Assembly: GCA_021234155.1 (NCBI GenBank) | Contig: JAJEKV010000207.1 | Span: 1,118,001-1,182,000 of the forward strand | DNA: 64,000 bases | Direction of reading: 5' to 3' | Source: Isoetes taiwanensis | Lineage: Eukaryota; Streptophyta; Lycopodiopsida; Isoetales; Isoetaceae | Shown here: one piece after another, positions 35,405 through 49,900 of the stretch | Numbering within the stretch: position 1 is the stretch's first letter | How the letters are laid out: the number at the start of each line of letters is the position of its first letter | Translations under genes and position numbers: made by a program | The notes under the pieces: model-generated | What the model was told of the DNA's origin: nothing | Seen by the model: only the letters and a program-made list of their open reading frames with translations | Databases searched by the model: none

Positions 35405-37960
35405 ATACGATGATGATCCCCGACTTAAGTAATAAAAAAACAATGGGACTATGGTAGGTGGCACTAGGATGGTGAGGCTAAAAAGCCATGCCCCTAGAGT
35501 TGCCCCTAGGACCTAGACTTCCTAAGGCGGGATTAAATCCTGCCTACAAAGTGTGCATGTAAGGCAAAAGTTTTGTCCAACGGATGTGTGGTGAGTTGGT
35601 ATAGGCCTAGTAATGCCAATATAAATGTGCATTTGGTCATGGGTTCAAATCTTGCCAATGTATGTTTATCTTTGGGAGTTGGTTACTGGGGTTATACGAT
35701 GATGATCCCCGATGTGGTAGAACTTAAAAGCCTATACGTGTCCTCCACTTTGGGCTGCCGGCAGTGGGATAAACTAGCTAGTCTGTACAAGATTAGTCTA
35801 GTATGGACCTTAAACAAAGTAATAAAAAAACAATGGGACTATGGTAGGTGGCGCTAGGATGGTGAGGCTAAAAAGCCATGCCCCTAGAGTTGCCCCTAGG
35901 ACCTACACTTCCTAAGGCGGGATTAAATCCTGCCTACAAAGTGTGCATGTAAGGCAAAAGTTTTGCCCAACGGATGTGTGGTGAGTTGGTATAGGCCTAG
36001 TAATGCCAAAATAAATGTGCATTTGGTCATGGGTTCAAGCCTTGCTAATGTATGTTTATCTTTGGGAGTTGGTTACTGGGATTATACGATGATGATCCCC
36101 GACATGGTAGAACTTAAAAGCCTATACGTGTCCTCCACTTTGGGCCTCCAAGTAGTGGGATAAACTAGCTAGTCTGTACAAGATTAGTCTAGTATGGACC
36201 TTAAACAAAGTAATAAAAAAACAATGGGACTATGGTAGGTGGCACTAGGATGGTGAGGCTAAAAAGCCATGCGCCTAGAGTTGCCCCTAGGACCTAGACT
36301 TTCTTGGGATTAAATCCGCCTACCACAAAGTGTGCATGTGAGGCAAAAGTTTTGCCCAACGGATGTGTGGTGAGTTGGTATAGGCCTAGTAATGCCAAAA
36401 TAAATGTGCATTTGGTCATGGGTTCAAACCTTGCCAATGTATGTTTATCTTTGGGAGTTGATTACTGGGGTTATACGATGATGATCCCCGACTTAAGTAA
36501 TAAAAAAACAATGGGACTATGGTAGGTGGCACTAGGATGGTGAGGCTAAAAAGCCATGCCCCTAGAGTTGCCCCTAGGACCTAGACTTCCTAAGGCGGGA
36601 TTAAATCCTGCCTACAAAGTGTGCATGTAAGGCAAAAGTTTTGTCCAATGGATGTGTGGTGAGTTGGTATAGGCCTAGTAATGCCAAAATAAATGTGCAT
36701 TTGGTCATGGGTTCAAACCTTGCCAATGTATGTTTATCTTTGGGAGTTGGTTCTTGGGGTTATCACGATGATGATCCCGACGTGGTAGAACTTAAAAGCC
36801 TATACACGTGTCCTCCACTTTGGCTGCCGCAAGGCGGTGGGATAAACTAGCTAGTCTGTACAAGATTAGTCTAGTATGGACCTTAAACAAAGTAATAAAA
36901 AAACAATGGGACTATGGTAGGTGGCACTAGGATGGTGAGGCTAAAAAGCCATGCCCCTAGAGTTGCCCCTAGGACCTAGACTTCCTAAGGCGGGATTAAA
37001 TCCTGCCTACAAAGTGTGCATGTAAGGCAAAAGTTTTGCCCAACGGATGTGTGGTGAGTTGGTATAGGCCTAGTAATGCCAAAATAAATGTGCATTTGGT
37101 CATGGGTTCAAACCTTGCCAATGTATGTTTATCTTTGGGAGTTGATTCTTGGGGGTTATAATGATGATGATCCCCGGCGTGGTAGAACTTAAAAGCCTAT
37201 ACGTATCCTCCACTTTGGTCGCCAAAGGCGGTGGGATAAACTAGCTAGTCTGTACAAGATTAGTCTAGTATGGACCTTAAACAAAGTAATAAAAAAACAA
37301 TGGGACTATGGTCGGTGGCACTAGGATGGTGAGGCTAAAAAGCCATGCACCTAGAGTTGCCCCTAGGACCTAGACTTCCTAGGGCGGGATTAAATCCTGC
37401 CTACAAAGTGTGCATGTAAGGCAAAAGTTTTGCCCAACGGATGTGTGGTGAGTTGGTATAGGCCTAGTAATGCCAAAATAAATGTGCATTTGGTCATGGG
37501 TTCAAACCTTGCCAATGTATGTTTATCTTTGGGAGTTGGTTACTGGGGTTATACGATGATGATCCCCGACTTAAGTAATAAAAAAACAATGGGACTATGG
37601 TATTTGGCACTAGGATGGTGAGGCATGCCCCTAGAGTTGCCCCTAGGACCTAGACTTCCTAAGGCGGGATTAAATCCTGCCTACAAAGTGTGCATGTAAG
37701 GCAAAAGTTTTGTCCAACGGATGTGTGGTGAGTTGGTATAGGCCTAGTAATGCCAAAATAAATGTGCATTTGGTCATGGGTTCAAACCTTGCCAATGTAT
37801 GTTTATCTTTGGGAGTTGGTTACTGGGGTTATACGATGATGATCCCCGACTTAAGTAATAAAAAAACAATGGGACTATGGTATTTGGCACTAGGATGGTG
37901 AGGCATGCCCCTAGAGTTGCCCCTAGGACCTAGACTTCCTAAGGCGGGATTAAATCCTGC
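35405..37960 (+). repeat. Shortened 280-bp satellite variant with a shared deletion junction
   Basis: The junction CCCCGACTTAAGTAATAAAA removes about 113 bp of the unit. It is present at about 35421, 36489, 37567 and 37847, and in diverged form at 40916 and 45269. Two such units sit in direct tandem (37430 and 37710, 280 bp apart). Confidence 0.8.
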
Positions 37961-40900
37961 CTACAAAGTGTGCATGTAAGGCAAAAGTTTTGTCCAACGG
38001 ATGTGTGGTGAGTTGGTATAGGCCTAGTAATGCCAAAATAAATGTGCATTTGGTCATGGGTTCAAACCTTGCCAATGTATGTTTATCTTTGGGAGTTGGT
38101 TCTTTGGGGTTATAATGATGATGATCCCGGCGTGGTAGAACTTAAAAGCCTATATACGTGTCCTCCACTTTTGGCCGCAAGGTGATGGGATAAACTAGCT
38201 AGTGACAAGATTAGTCTAGTATGGACCTTAAACAAAGTAATAAAAAAACAATGGGACTATGGTAGGTGGCACTAGGATGGTGAGGCTAAAAAGCCATGCC
38301 CCTAGAGTTGCCCCTAGGACCTAGACTTCCTAAGGCGGGATTAAATCCTGCCTACAAAGTGTGCATGTAAGGCAAAAGTTTTGCCCAACGGATGTGTGGT
38401 GAGTTGGTATAGGCCTAGTAATGCTAAAATAAATGTGCATTTGGTCATGGGTTCAAACCTTGCCAATGTATGTTTATCTTTGGGAGTTGATTACTGGGGT
38501 TATACGATGATGATCCCCGACATGATAGAACTTAAAAACCTATACGTGTCCTCCACTTTGGCTGCCGCAAGGCGGTGGGATAAACTAGCTAGTCTGTACA
38601 AGATTAGTCTAGTATGGACCTTAAACGAAGTAATAAAAAAACAATGGGACTATGGTAGGTGGCGCTAGGATGGTGAGGCTAAAAAGCCATGCCCCTAGAG
38701 TTGCCACTAGGACCTAGACTTCCTAAGGCGGGATTAAATCCTGCCTACAAAGTGTGCATGTAAGGCAAAAGTTTTGCCCAACGGATGTGTGGTGAGTTGG
38801 TATAGGCCTAGTAATGCCAAAATAAATGTGCATTTGGTCATGGGTTCAACCCTTGCCAATGTATGTTTATCTTTGGGAGTTGGTTACTGGGGTTATACGA
38901 TGATGATCCCCGACGTGGTAGAACTTAAAAGCCTATACGTGTCCTCCACTTTGGCTGCCGCAAGGCGGTGGGATAAACTAGCTAGTCTGTACAAGATTAG
39001 TCTAGTATGGACCTTAAAAAAGGTAATAAAAAAACAATGGGACTATGGTAGGTGGCACTAGCTAGTCTGTACAAGATTAGTCTAGTATGGACCTTAAACA
39101 AAGTAATAAAAAAACAATGGGACTATGGTAGGTGGCACTAGGATGGTGAGGCTAAAAAGCCATGCCCCTAGAGTTGCCCCTAGGACCTAGACTTCTTAAG
39201 GCGGGATTAAATCCTGCCTACAAAGTGTGCATGTAAGGCAAAAGTTTTGCCCAACGGATGTGTGGTGAGTTGGTATAGGCCTAGTAATGCCAAAATGAAT
39301 GTGCATTTGGTCATGGGTTCAAACCTTGCCAATGTATGTTTATCTTTGGAAGTTGGTTACTGGGGTTATACGATGATGATCCCCGACATGATAGAACTTA
39401 AAAGCCTATACGTGTCCTCCACTTTGGCTACCGCAAGGCGGTGGGATAAACTAGCTAGTCTGTACAAGATTAGTCTAGTATGGACCTTAAACAAAGTAAT
39501 AAAAAAACAATGGGACTATGGTAGGTGGCGCTAGGATGGTGAGGCTAAAAAGCCATGCCCCTAGAGTTGCCCCTAGGACCTAGACTTCCTAAGGGGATTA
39601 AATCCGCCTACAAAGTGTGCATGTAAGGCAAAAGTTTTGCCCAGCGGATGTGTGGTGAGTTGGTATAGGCCTAGTAATGCCAAAATAAATGTGCATTTGG
39701 TCATGGGTTCAAACCTTGCCAATGTATGTTTATCTTTGGGAGTTGGTTCTTGGGGTTATAACGATGATGATCCCCGGCGTGGTAGAACTTAAAAGCCTAT
39801 ACGTGGCCAAGGCGGTGGGATAAACTAAGCTGATGCGTACAAGATTAGTCTAGTATGGACCTTAAACAAAGTAATAAAAAACAATGGGACTATGGTAGGT
39901 GGCACTAGGATGGTGAGGCAAAAAAGCCATGCCCCTAGAGTTGCCCTAGGACCTAGACTTCCCTAGGGTGGGATTAAATCCTACCTACAAAGTGTGCATG
40001 TAAGGCAAAAGTTTTGCCCATCGGATGTGTGGTGAGTTGGTATAGGCCTAGTAATGCCAAAATAAATGTGCATTTGGTCATGGGTTCAAACCTTGCCAAT
40101 GTATGTTTATCTTTGGGAGTTGGTTCTTGGGGTTATCACGATGATGATCCCCGGCGTGGTAGAACTTAAAAGCCTATAACGTGTCCTCCACTTTGGTACC
40201 AAAAGGTAGTGGGATAAACTAGCTAGTCCGTACAAGATTAGTCTAGTATGGACCTTAAACAAAGTAATAAAAAAACAATGGGACTATGGTAGGTGGCACT
40301 AGGATGGTGAGGCTAAAAAAGTAGGGACCCTAGACTTCCTAAGGTGGGATTAAATCCCCGCCTACAAAGTGTGCATGTAAGGCAAAAGTTTTGCCCAACG
40401 GATGTGTGGTGAGTTGGTATAGGCCTAGTAATGCCAAAATAAATGTGCATTTGGTCATGGGTTCAAACCTTGCCAATGTATGTTTGGGAGTTGGTTACTG
40501 GGGTTATACGATGATGATCCCCGACGTGGTAGAACTTAAAAGCCTATACGTGTCCTCCACTTTGGCCGCCGGAAGGGGGATGGGATAAACTAGCTAGTGC
40601 GACAAGATTAGTCTAGTATGGACCTTAAACAAAGTAATAAAAAAACAATGGGACTATGGTAGGTGGCACTAGGATGGTGAGGCTAAAAAGCCATGCACCT
40701 AGAGTTGCCCCTAGGACCTAGACTTCCTAAGGCGGGATTAAATCCTGCCTACAAAGTGTGCATGTAAGGCAAAAGTTTTGCCCAACGGATGTGTGGTGAG
40801 TTGGTATAGGCCTAGTAATGCCAAAATAAATGTGCATTTGGTCATGGGTTCAAACCTTGCCAATGTATGTTTATCTTTGGGAGTTGGTTCTTCAGGGTTA

Positions 40901-43900
40901 TACGATGATGATCCCGGACTTAAGTAATAAAAACAATGGGACTATGGTAGGTGGCACTAGGATGGTGAGGATAAAAAGCCATGCCCCCTAGAGTTGCCCC
41001 TAGGGACCTTAAAGACTCTAAAAATTCATTGGTATAGGCCATGGATAAAACAAAAAAGGCTGACCTAGACTTCCTAAGGTGGGATTAAATCTTTCGCCTA
41101 CAAAGTGTGCATGTAAGGCAAAAGTTTTGTCCAGCGGATGTGTGGTGAGTTGGTATAGGCCTAGTAATGCCAAAATAAATGTGCATTTGGTCATGGGTTC
41201 AAACCTTGCCAATGTATGTTTATCTTTGGGAGTTGATTACTGGGGTTATACGATGATGATCCCCGACGTGGTAGAACTTAAAAGCCTATACGTGTCCTCC
41301 ACTTTGGTGCCCGCTTTGTGGGATAAATAAACTAGTCCATACAAGATTAGTCTAGTATGGACCTTAAACAAAGTAATAAAAACAATGGGACTATGATAGG
41401 TGGCACTAGGATGGTGAGGCTAAAAGCCATGCCCCTAGAGTTGCCCCTAGGACCTAGACTTCCTAAAGGTGGGATTAAATCCACGCCTACAAGTGTGTGC
41501 ATGTAAGGCAAAAAGTTTTGCCCAACGGATGTGTGGTGAGTTGGTATAGGCCTAGTAATGCCAAAATAAATGTGCATTTGGTCATGGGTTCAAACCTTGC
41601 CAATGTATGTTTATCTTTGGGAGTTGATTTCTTGAGGGTTATACGATGATGATCCCAGAACGTGGTAGAACTTAAAAAGTCCTCCACTTTGGCTGCATAA
41701 GGTAGGTGGGATAAACTAGCTAGTGCGTACAAGATTAGTCTAGTATGGACCTTAAACAAAGTAATAAAAAAAAAACAATGGGACTATGGTAGGTGGCACT
41801 AGGATGGTGAGGCTAAAAGCCATGCCCCTAGAGTTGCCCCTAGGACCCTAGACTTCCTAAGGTGGGATTAAATCACGCCTACAAAGTGTGCATGTAAGGC
41901 AAAAGTTTTGCCCAAGCGGATGTGTGGTGAGTTGGTATAGGCCTAGTAATGCCAAAATAAATGTGCATTTGGTCATGGGTTCAAACCTTGCCAATGTATG
42001 TTTATCTTTGGGAGTTGGTTCTTTGAGGGTTATCTGATGATGATCCCCGGCGTGGTAGAACTTAAAAGCCTATATGTGTCCTCCACTTTGGTGAGGCCAG
42101 GAAGGCAGTGGGATAAACTAGCTAGTGCATGTACAAGATTAGTCTAGTATGGACCTTAAACAAAGTAATAAAAAAACAATGGGACTATGGTAGATGGCAT
42201 GTTTAGGATGGTGAGGCTAAAAAGCCATGCCCCTAGAGTTGCCCCTAGGACCTACTAGGATGGTGAGGCATTCCTAAGTTGTAGGATTAAATCTTCCGCG
42301 GGATTAAACAAAGTGTGCATGTAAGGCAAAAGTTTTGCCCAACGGATTGTGTGGTGAGTTGGTATAGGCCTAGTAATGCCAAAATAAATGTGCATTTGGT
42401 CATGGGTTCAAACCTTGCCAATGTATGTTTATCTTTGGGAGTTGGTTCTGGGGTTATACGATGATGATCCCAAACGTGGTAGAACTTAAAAGCCTATCAC
42501 GTGTCCTCCACTTTGGGCTGCCTTGAAGGTGGGTGGGATAAACTAGCTGAATGCGTACAAGATTAGTCTAGTATGGACCTTAAACAAAGTAATAAAAACA
42601 ATGGGACTATGGTAGGTGGCATTGGATGGTGAGGCTAAAAAGCCATGCCCTAGAGTTGCCCCTAGGACCTAGACTTCCTAAGGTGGGATTAAATCACGCC
42701 TACAAAGTGTGCATGTAAGGCAAAAGTTTTGCCCAGCGGATGTGTGGTGAGTTGGTATAGGCCTAGTAATGCCAAAATAAATGTGCATTTGGTCATGGGT
42801 TCAAACCTTGCCAATGTATGTTTATCTTTGGGAGTTGATTCTTGGGGGGTTATATCGATGATGATCCCAAACGTGGGTAGAACTTAAAAGCCTATCGTGT
42901 CCTCCACTTTGATGCCCAAGGTGGTGGGATAAACTAGCTGAATGCACGTACAAGATTAGTCTAGTATGGACCTTAAACAAAGTAAAAAAAAACAATGGGA
43001 CTATGGTAGGTGGCACTAGGATGGTGAGGCTAAAAAAGCCATGCCCCTAGAGTTGCCCCTAGGACCTAGACTTCCTAAGGTGGGATTAAATCCTGCCTAC
43101 AAAGTGTGCATGTAAGGCAGAAGTTTTGCCCAACGGATGTGTGGTGAGTTGGTATAGGCCTAGTAATGCCAAAATAAATGTGCATTTGGTCATGGGTTCA
43201 AACCTTGCCAATGTATGTTTATCTTTGGGAGTTGGTTCTTGGGGTTATGTGATGATGATCCCCGGCGTGGTAGAACTTAAAAGCCTATCGTGTCCTCCAC
43301 CACAGTTGCCGCCGAAGGCTGTGGTGGGATAAACTAGCTATGGGCTAATGCAATACAAGATTAGTCTAGTATGGACCTTAAACAAAGTAATAAAAAACAA
43401 TGGGACTATGGTAGGTGGCACTAGGATGGTGAGGCTAAAAAAGCCATGCCCCTAGAGTTGCCCCTAGGACCTAGACTTCCTAAGGTGGGATTAAATCCAC
43501 GCCTACAAAGTGTGCATGTAAGGCAAAAGTTTTGCCCAGCGGATGTGTGGTGAGTTGGTATAGGCCTAGTAATGCCAAAATAAATGTGCATTTGGTCATG
43601 GGTTCAAACCTTGCCAATGTATGTTTATCTTTGGGAGTTAGTTCTTTGGGGTTATACGATGATGATCCCGAGCGTGGTAGAACTTAAAAGCCTATCGTGT
43701 CCTCCACTTTTGGCCTAAGCATGTGTGGTGTGGGATAAACTAGCTAATGCGTACAAGATTAGTCTAGTATGGACCTTAAACAAAGTAATAAAAAACAATG
43801 GGACTATGGTAGACATCCTTCTGGGATGGTGAGGCTAAAAGCCATGCCCTAGAGTTGCCCCTAGGACCTACCTAGACTTCCTAAGGTGGGATTAAATCAC

Positions 43901-46900
43901 GCCTACAAAGTGTGCATGTAAGGCAAAAGTTTTGCCCAGCGGATGTGTGGTGAGTTGGTATAGGCCTAGTAATGCCAAAATAAATGTGCATTTGGTCATG
44001 GGTTCAAACCTTGCCAATGTATGTTTATCTTTGGGAGTTGGTTTTGGGGTTATCTGATGATGTGGTGAGGCGTGGTAGAACTTAAAAGCCTATCGTGTCC
44101 TCCACTTTGGGCTGGTTGCTTAGTGAGTGGGATAAACTAGCTAGTGCGTACAAGATTAGTCTAGTATGGACCTTAAACAAAGTAATAAAAAACAATGGGA
44201 CTATGGTAGGTGGCACTAGGATGGTGAGGCTAAAAAAGCCATGCCCCTAGAGTTGCCCCTAGGACCCTAGACTTCCCTAAAGGTGGGATTAAATCCTGCC
44301 TACAAAGTGTGCATGTAAGGCAAAAGTTTTGCCCAACGGATGTGTGGTGAGTTGGTATAGGCCTAGTAATGCCAAAATAAATGTGCATTTGGTCATGGGT
44401 TCAAACCTTGCCAATGTATGTTTATCTTTGGGAGTTGGTTCTTGGGGTTATCACGATGATGATCCCAGGCGTGGTAGAACTTAAAAGCCTATACGTGTCC
44501 TCCACTTTGGGCTGGCAGCAAAGGTGGTGGGATAAACTAGCTAATACTGTACAAGATTAGTCTAGTATGGACCTTAAACAAAGTAATCTAAAAAAACAAT
44601 GGGACTATGGTAGGTGGCACTAGGATGGTGAGGCTAAAAAGCCAGGAGTTGCCCCTAGGACCTAGACTTCTAAAAGGTGGGATTAAATCCACCCTACAAA
44701 GTGTGCATGTAAGGCAAAAGTTTTGCCCAGCGGATGTGTGGTGAGTTGGTATAGGCCTAGTAATGCCAAAATAAATGTGCATTTGGTCATGGGTTCAAAC
44801 CTTGCCAATGTATGTTTATCTTTGGGAGTTAGTTCTTTGGGGTTATCTGATGATGATCCCCGGCGTGGTAGAACTTAAAAGCCTATACGTGTCCTCCACT
44901 TTTGGCTGCCGCATGATGGGATAAACTAGCTAGATGCTGTACAAGATTAGTCTAGTATGGACCTTAAACAAAGTAATAAAAAAACAATGGGACTATGGTA
45001 GGTGGCACTAGGATGGTGAGGCTATAAAAGCCATGTCATGGGTTCAAACCCCTAGAGTTGCCCCTAGGACCCTAGACTTCCTAATCTAGGGGATTAAATC
45101 CACGCCTACAAAGTGTGCATGTAAGGCAAAAGTTTTGCCCAACGGATGTGTGGTGAGTTGGTATAGGCCTAGTAATGCCAAAATAAATGTGCATTTGGTC
45201 ATGGGTTCAAACCTTGCCAATGTATGTTTATCTTTGGGAGTTGATTTTGGGGTTATCGATGATGATCCAAACTTAAGTAATAAAAAACAATGGGACTATG
45301 GTAGGTGGCACTAGGATGGTGAGGCTAAAAGCCATGCCCCTAGAGTTGCCCCTAGGACCCTAGACTTCCTAAAGGCTATGGGACCTAGACTTCCCTAAGG
45401 AAAAGCGATGGGATTAAATCCTGCCTACCACAAAGTGTGCATGTAAGGCAAAAAGTTTTGTCCAACGGATGTGTGGTGAGTTGGTATAGGCCTAGTAATG
45501 CCAAAATAAATGTGCATTTGGTCATGGGTTCAAACCTTGCCAATGTATGTTTATCTTTGGGAGTTGGTTCTTGGGGTTATCACGATGATGATCCCCGGCG
45601 TGGTAGAACTTAAAAGCCTATCGTGTCCTCCACTTTGGGCTTTGCCTTAGTGGGATAAACTAGCTAGTCGTACAAGATTAGTCTAGTATGGACCTTAAAC
45701 AAAGTAATAAAAACAATGGGACTATGGTAGGTGGCACTAGGATGGTGAGGCTAAAAAAGCCATGCCCCTAGAGTTGCCCCTAGGACCTAGACTTCCTAAG
45801 GTGGGATTAAATCCACGCCTACAAAGTGTGCATGTAAGGCAAAAGTTTTGCCCAAGCGGATGTGTGGTGAGTTGGTATAGGCCTAGTAATGCCAAAATAA
45901 ATGTGCATTTGGTCATGGGTTCAAACCTTGCCAATGTATGTTTATCTTTGGGAGTTGATTCTTGGGGTTATACGATGATGATCCCGGCATGGTAGAACTT
46001 AAAAGCCTATCACGTGTCCTCCACTTTGGGGCCGCAAGGTGGTGGGATAAACTAGCTAGTGCATACAAGATTAGTCTAGTATGGACCTTAAACAAAGTAA
46101 TAAAAACAATGGGACTATGGTAGGTGGCACTAGGATGGTGAGGCTAAAAGCCATGCCCTAGAGTTGCCCCTAGGACCTAGACTTCCCTAAAGGTGGGATT
46201 AAATCCACGCCTACAAAGTGTGCATGTAAGGCAAAAGTTTTTGCCCAGCGGATGTGTGGTGAGTTGGTATAGGCCTAGTAATGCCAAAATAAATGTGCAT
46301 TTGGTCATGGGTTCAAACCTTGCCAATGTATGTTTATCTTTGGGAGTTGGTTCTTTGGGGTTATCACGATGATGATCCCGGCGTGGTAGAACTTAAAAGC
46401 CTATCGTGTCCTCCACACTTTGGCTGACCTAAAGGTGAGTGGGATAAACTAGCTACAAAGTGTGCATGTAAGGCAAGATTAGTCTAGTATGGATAAACAA
46501 AGTAATAAAAACAATGGGACTATGGTAGGTGGCACTAGCTAGTATGTACAAGATTAGTCTAGTATGGACCTTAAACAAAGTAATAAAAACAATGGGACTA
46601 TGGTAGGTGGCACTAGGATGGTGAGGCTAAAAAGCCATGCCCCTAGAGTTGCTATGGTTAGAACTTCCTAAAAGGCGGGATTAAATCCGCCTACAAAGTG
46701 TGCATGTAAGGCAAAAAGTTTTGCCCCCGGATGTGTGGTGAGTTGGTATAGGCCTAGTAATGCCAAAAAATAAATGTGCATTTGGTCATGGGTTCAAACC
46801 TTGCCAATGTATGTTTATCTTTGGGAGTTGGTTCTTGGGGTTATCGATGATGATCCCAAACATGATAGAACTTAAAAAGCCTATCGTGTCCTCCACTTTG

Positions 46901-49900
46901 GTGCCTTGAGTTGGTGGTGGGATAAACTAGCTAGAATCTGTACAAGATTAGTCTAGTATGGACCTTAAACAAAGTAATAAAAAAACAATGGGACTATGGT
47001 AGGTGGCACTAGGATGGTGAGGCTAAAAGCCATGCCCCTAGAGTTGCCCCTAGGACCTAGACTTAAGGCGGGGGATTAAATCCACGCCTACAAAGTGTGC
47101 ATGTAAGGCAAAAGTTTTGCCCAAGCGGATGTGTGGTGAGTTGGTATAGGCCTAGTAATGCCAAAATAAATGTGCATTTGGTCATGGGTTCAAACCTTGC
47201 CAATGTATGTTTATCTTTGGGAGTTGGATTCTTGGGGTTATCGATGATGATCCCCGGCGTGGTAGAACTTAAAAGCCTAGGCAAAAGTCTAGTTTAAAAA
47301 AAGTAATAAAAACAATGGGACTAAGGTGGCACTAGGATGGTGAAAAAAAAAAGGCCATGCCCCTGTGGACCTGACTTCCTAAAGGTGGGTTACAAAGTGT
47401 GCATGTAGGCAAAAGTTATGTGTGGTGAGTTGGTATAGGCCTAGTAATGCCAAAATAAATGTGCATTTGGTCATGGGTTCAAACCTTGCCAATGTATGTT
47501 TATCTTTGGGAGTTGGTTCTTGGGGTTATCGATGATGATCCCAGACGTGGTAGAACTTAAAAGCCTATCGTGTCCTCCACTTTGGCTGCCGCGAAGGTGG
47601 GATAAACTAGCTAGTCACGTACAAGATTAGTCTAGTATGGACCTTAAACAAAGTAATAAAAAACAATGGGACTATGGTAGGTGGCACTAGGATGGTGAGG
47701 CTAAAAAGTAGGACCTAGACTTCCTAGGAAGGCTTAAAGGGGATTAAATCCGCCTACAAAGTGTGCATGTAAGGCAAAAGTTTTGCCCAGCGGATGTGTG
47801 GTGAGTTGGTATAGGCCTAGTAATGCCAAAATAAATGTGCATTTGGTCATGGGTTCAAACCTTGCCAATGTATGTTTATCTTTGGGAGTTGGTTCTTGGG
47901 GTTATCGATGATGATCCCAGAGCGTGGTAGAACTTAAAACTTAAAAGCCTATCATGTCCTCCACTTTGGACCTTAAAGGCGATGGGATAAACTAGCTAGA
48001 ATGCGTACAAGATTAGTCTAGTATGGACCTTAAACAAAGTAATAAAAAAACAATGGGACTATGGTAGGTGGTGCTAGGATGGTGAGGCTAAAAGCCATGC
48101 CCCTAGAGTTGCCCCTAGGACCTAGACTTCCTAAAGGCGGGATTAAATCACGCCTACAAAGTGTGCATGTAAGGCAAAAGTTTTGCCCAGCGGATGTGTG
48201 GTGAGTTGGTATAGGCCTAGTAATGCCAAAATAAATGTGCATTTGGTCATGGGTTCAAACCTTGCCAATGTATGTTTATCTTTGGGAGTTGGTTCTTGGG
48301 GTTATCGATGATGATCGGCGTGGTAGAACTTAAAAGCCTATATCGTGTCCTCCACTTTGGCTGCCTAGCAAGGCTGGTGGGATAAACTAGCTAGTCTGTA
48401 CAAGATTAGTCTAGTATGGACCTTAAACAAAGTAATAAAAAACAATGGGACTATGGTAGGTGGCACTAGGATGGTGAGGCTAAAAGCCATGCCCCTAGAG
48501 TTGCCCCTAGGACCTAGACTTCCTAAAGGCGGGATTAAATCCACGCCTACAAAGTGTGCATGAGGCAAAAGTTTTGCCCAGCGGATGTGTGGTGGTGAGT
48601 TGGTATAGGCCTAGTAATGCCAAAATAAATGTGCATTTGGTCATGGGTTCAAACCTTGCCAATGTATGTTTATCTTTGGGAGTTGGTTCTTGGGGTTGCT
48701 CGATGATGATCCCCGGCGTGGTAGAACTTAAAAGCCTATCGTGTCCTCCACTTTGGTCGCCGCAAAGGTGAGTGGGATAAACTAGGTAGTGCGTACAAGA
48801 TTAGTCTAGTATGGACCTTAAACAAAGTAATAAAAACAATGGGACTATGGTAGGTGGCACTAGGATGGTGAGGCTAAAAAGTAGGACCCTAGACTTCCCT
48901 GGGAAAGGCGGGATTAAATCCACTGCCTACAAAGTGTGCATGTAAGGCAAAAGTTTTTTGCCCAGCGGATGTGTGGTGAGTTGGTATAGGCCTAGTAATG
49001 CCAAAATAAATGTGCATTTGGTCATGGGTTCAAACCTTGCCAATGTATGTTTGGGAGTTGGTCTTTGGGGTTATCGATGATGATCCCGGCGTGGTAGAAC
49101 TTAAAAGCCTATAACGTGTCCTCCACTTTGGCTGCCGCAAAGGCGATGGGATAAACTAGCTAGTGCGTACAAGATTAGTCTAGTATGGACCTTAAACAAA
49201 GTAATAAAAAAAACAATGGGACTATGGTAGGTGGCATTAGGATGGTGAGGCTAAAAGCCATGCCCCTAGAGTTGCCCCTAGGACCTAGACTTCCTAAGGT
49301 GGGATTAAATCCACGCCTACAAAGTGTGCATGTAAGGCAAAAGTTTTGCCCAACGGATGTGTGGTGAGTTGGTATAGGCCTAGTAATGCCAAAATAAATG
49401 TGCATTTGGTCATGGGTTCAAACCTTGCTAATGTATGTTTATCTTTGGGAGTTGGTTCTTGGGGTTATCACGATGATGATTCCGAAGCGTGGTAGAACTT
49501 AAAAGCCTATACGTGTCCTCCACTTTGGCTGCCGCAAGAAGTAGTGGGATAAACTAGCTAGTGCATGTACAAGATTAGTCTAGTATGGACCTTAAACAAA
49601 GTAATAAAAAACAATGGGACTATGGTAGGTGGCACTAGGATGGTGAGGCTAAAAGCCATGCCCCTAGAGTTGCCCCTAGGACCTAGACTTCCCTAAGGCG
49701 GGATTAAATCCGCCTACAAAGTGTGCATGTAAGGCAAAAGTTTTGCCCAACGGATGTGTGGTGAGTTGGTATAGGCCTAGTAATGCAAAAAATAAATGTG
49801 CATTTGGTCATGGGTTCAAACCTTGCCAATGTGTGTTTATCTTTGGGAGTTGGTTCTTGGGGTTATAATGATGATGATCCCCGCGTGGTAGAACTTAAAA

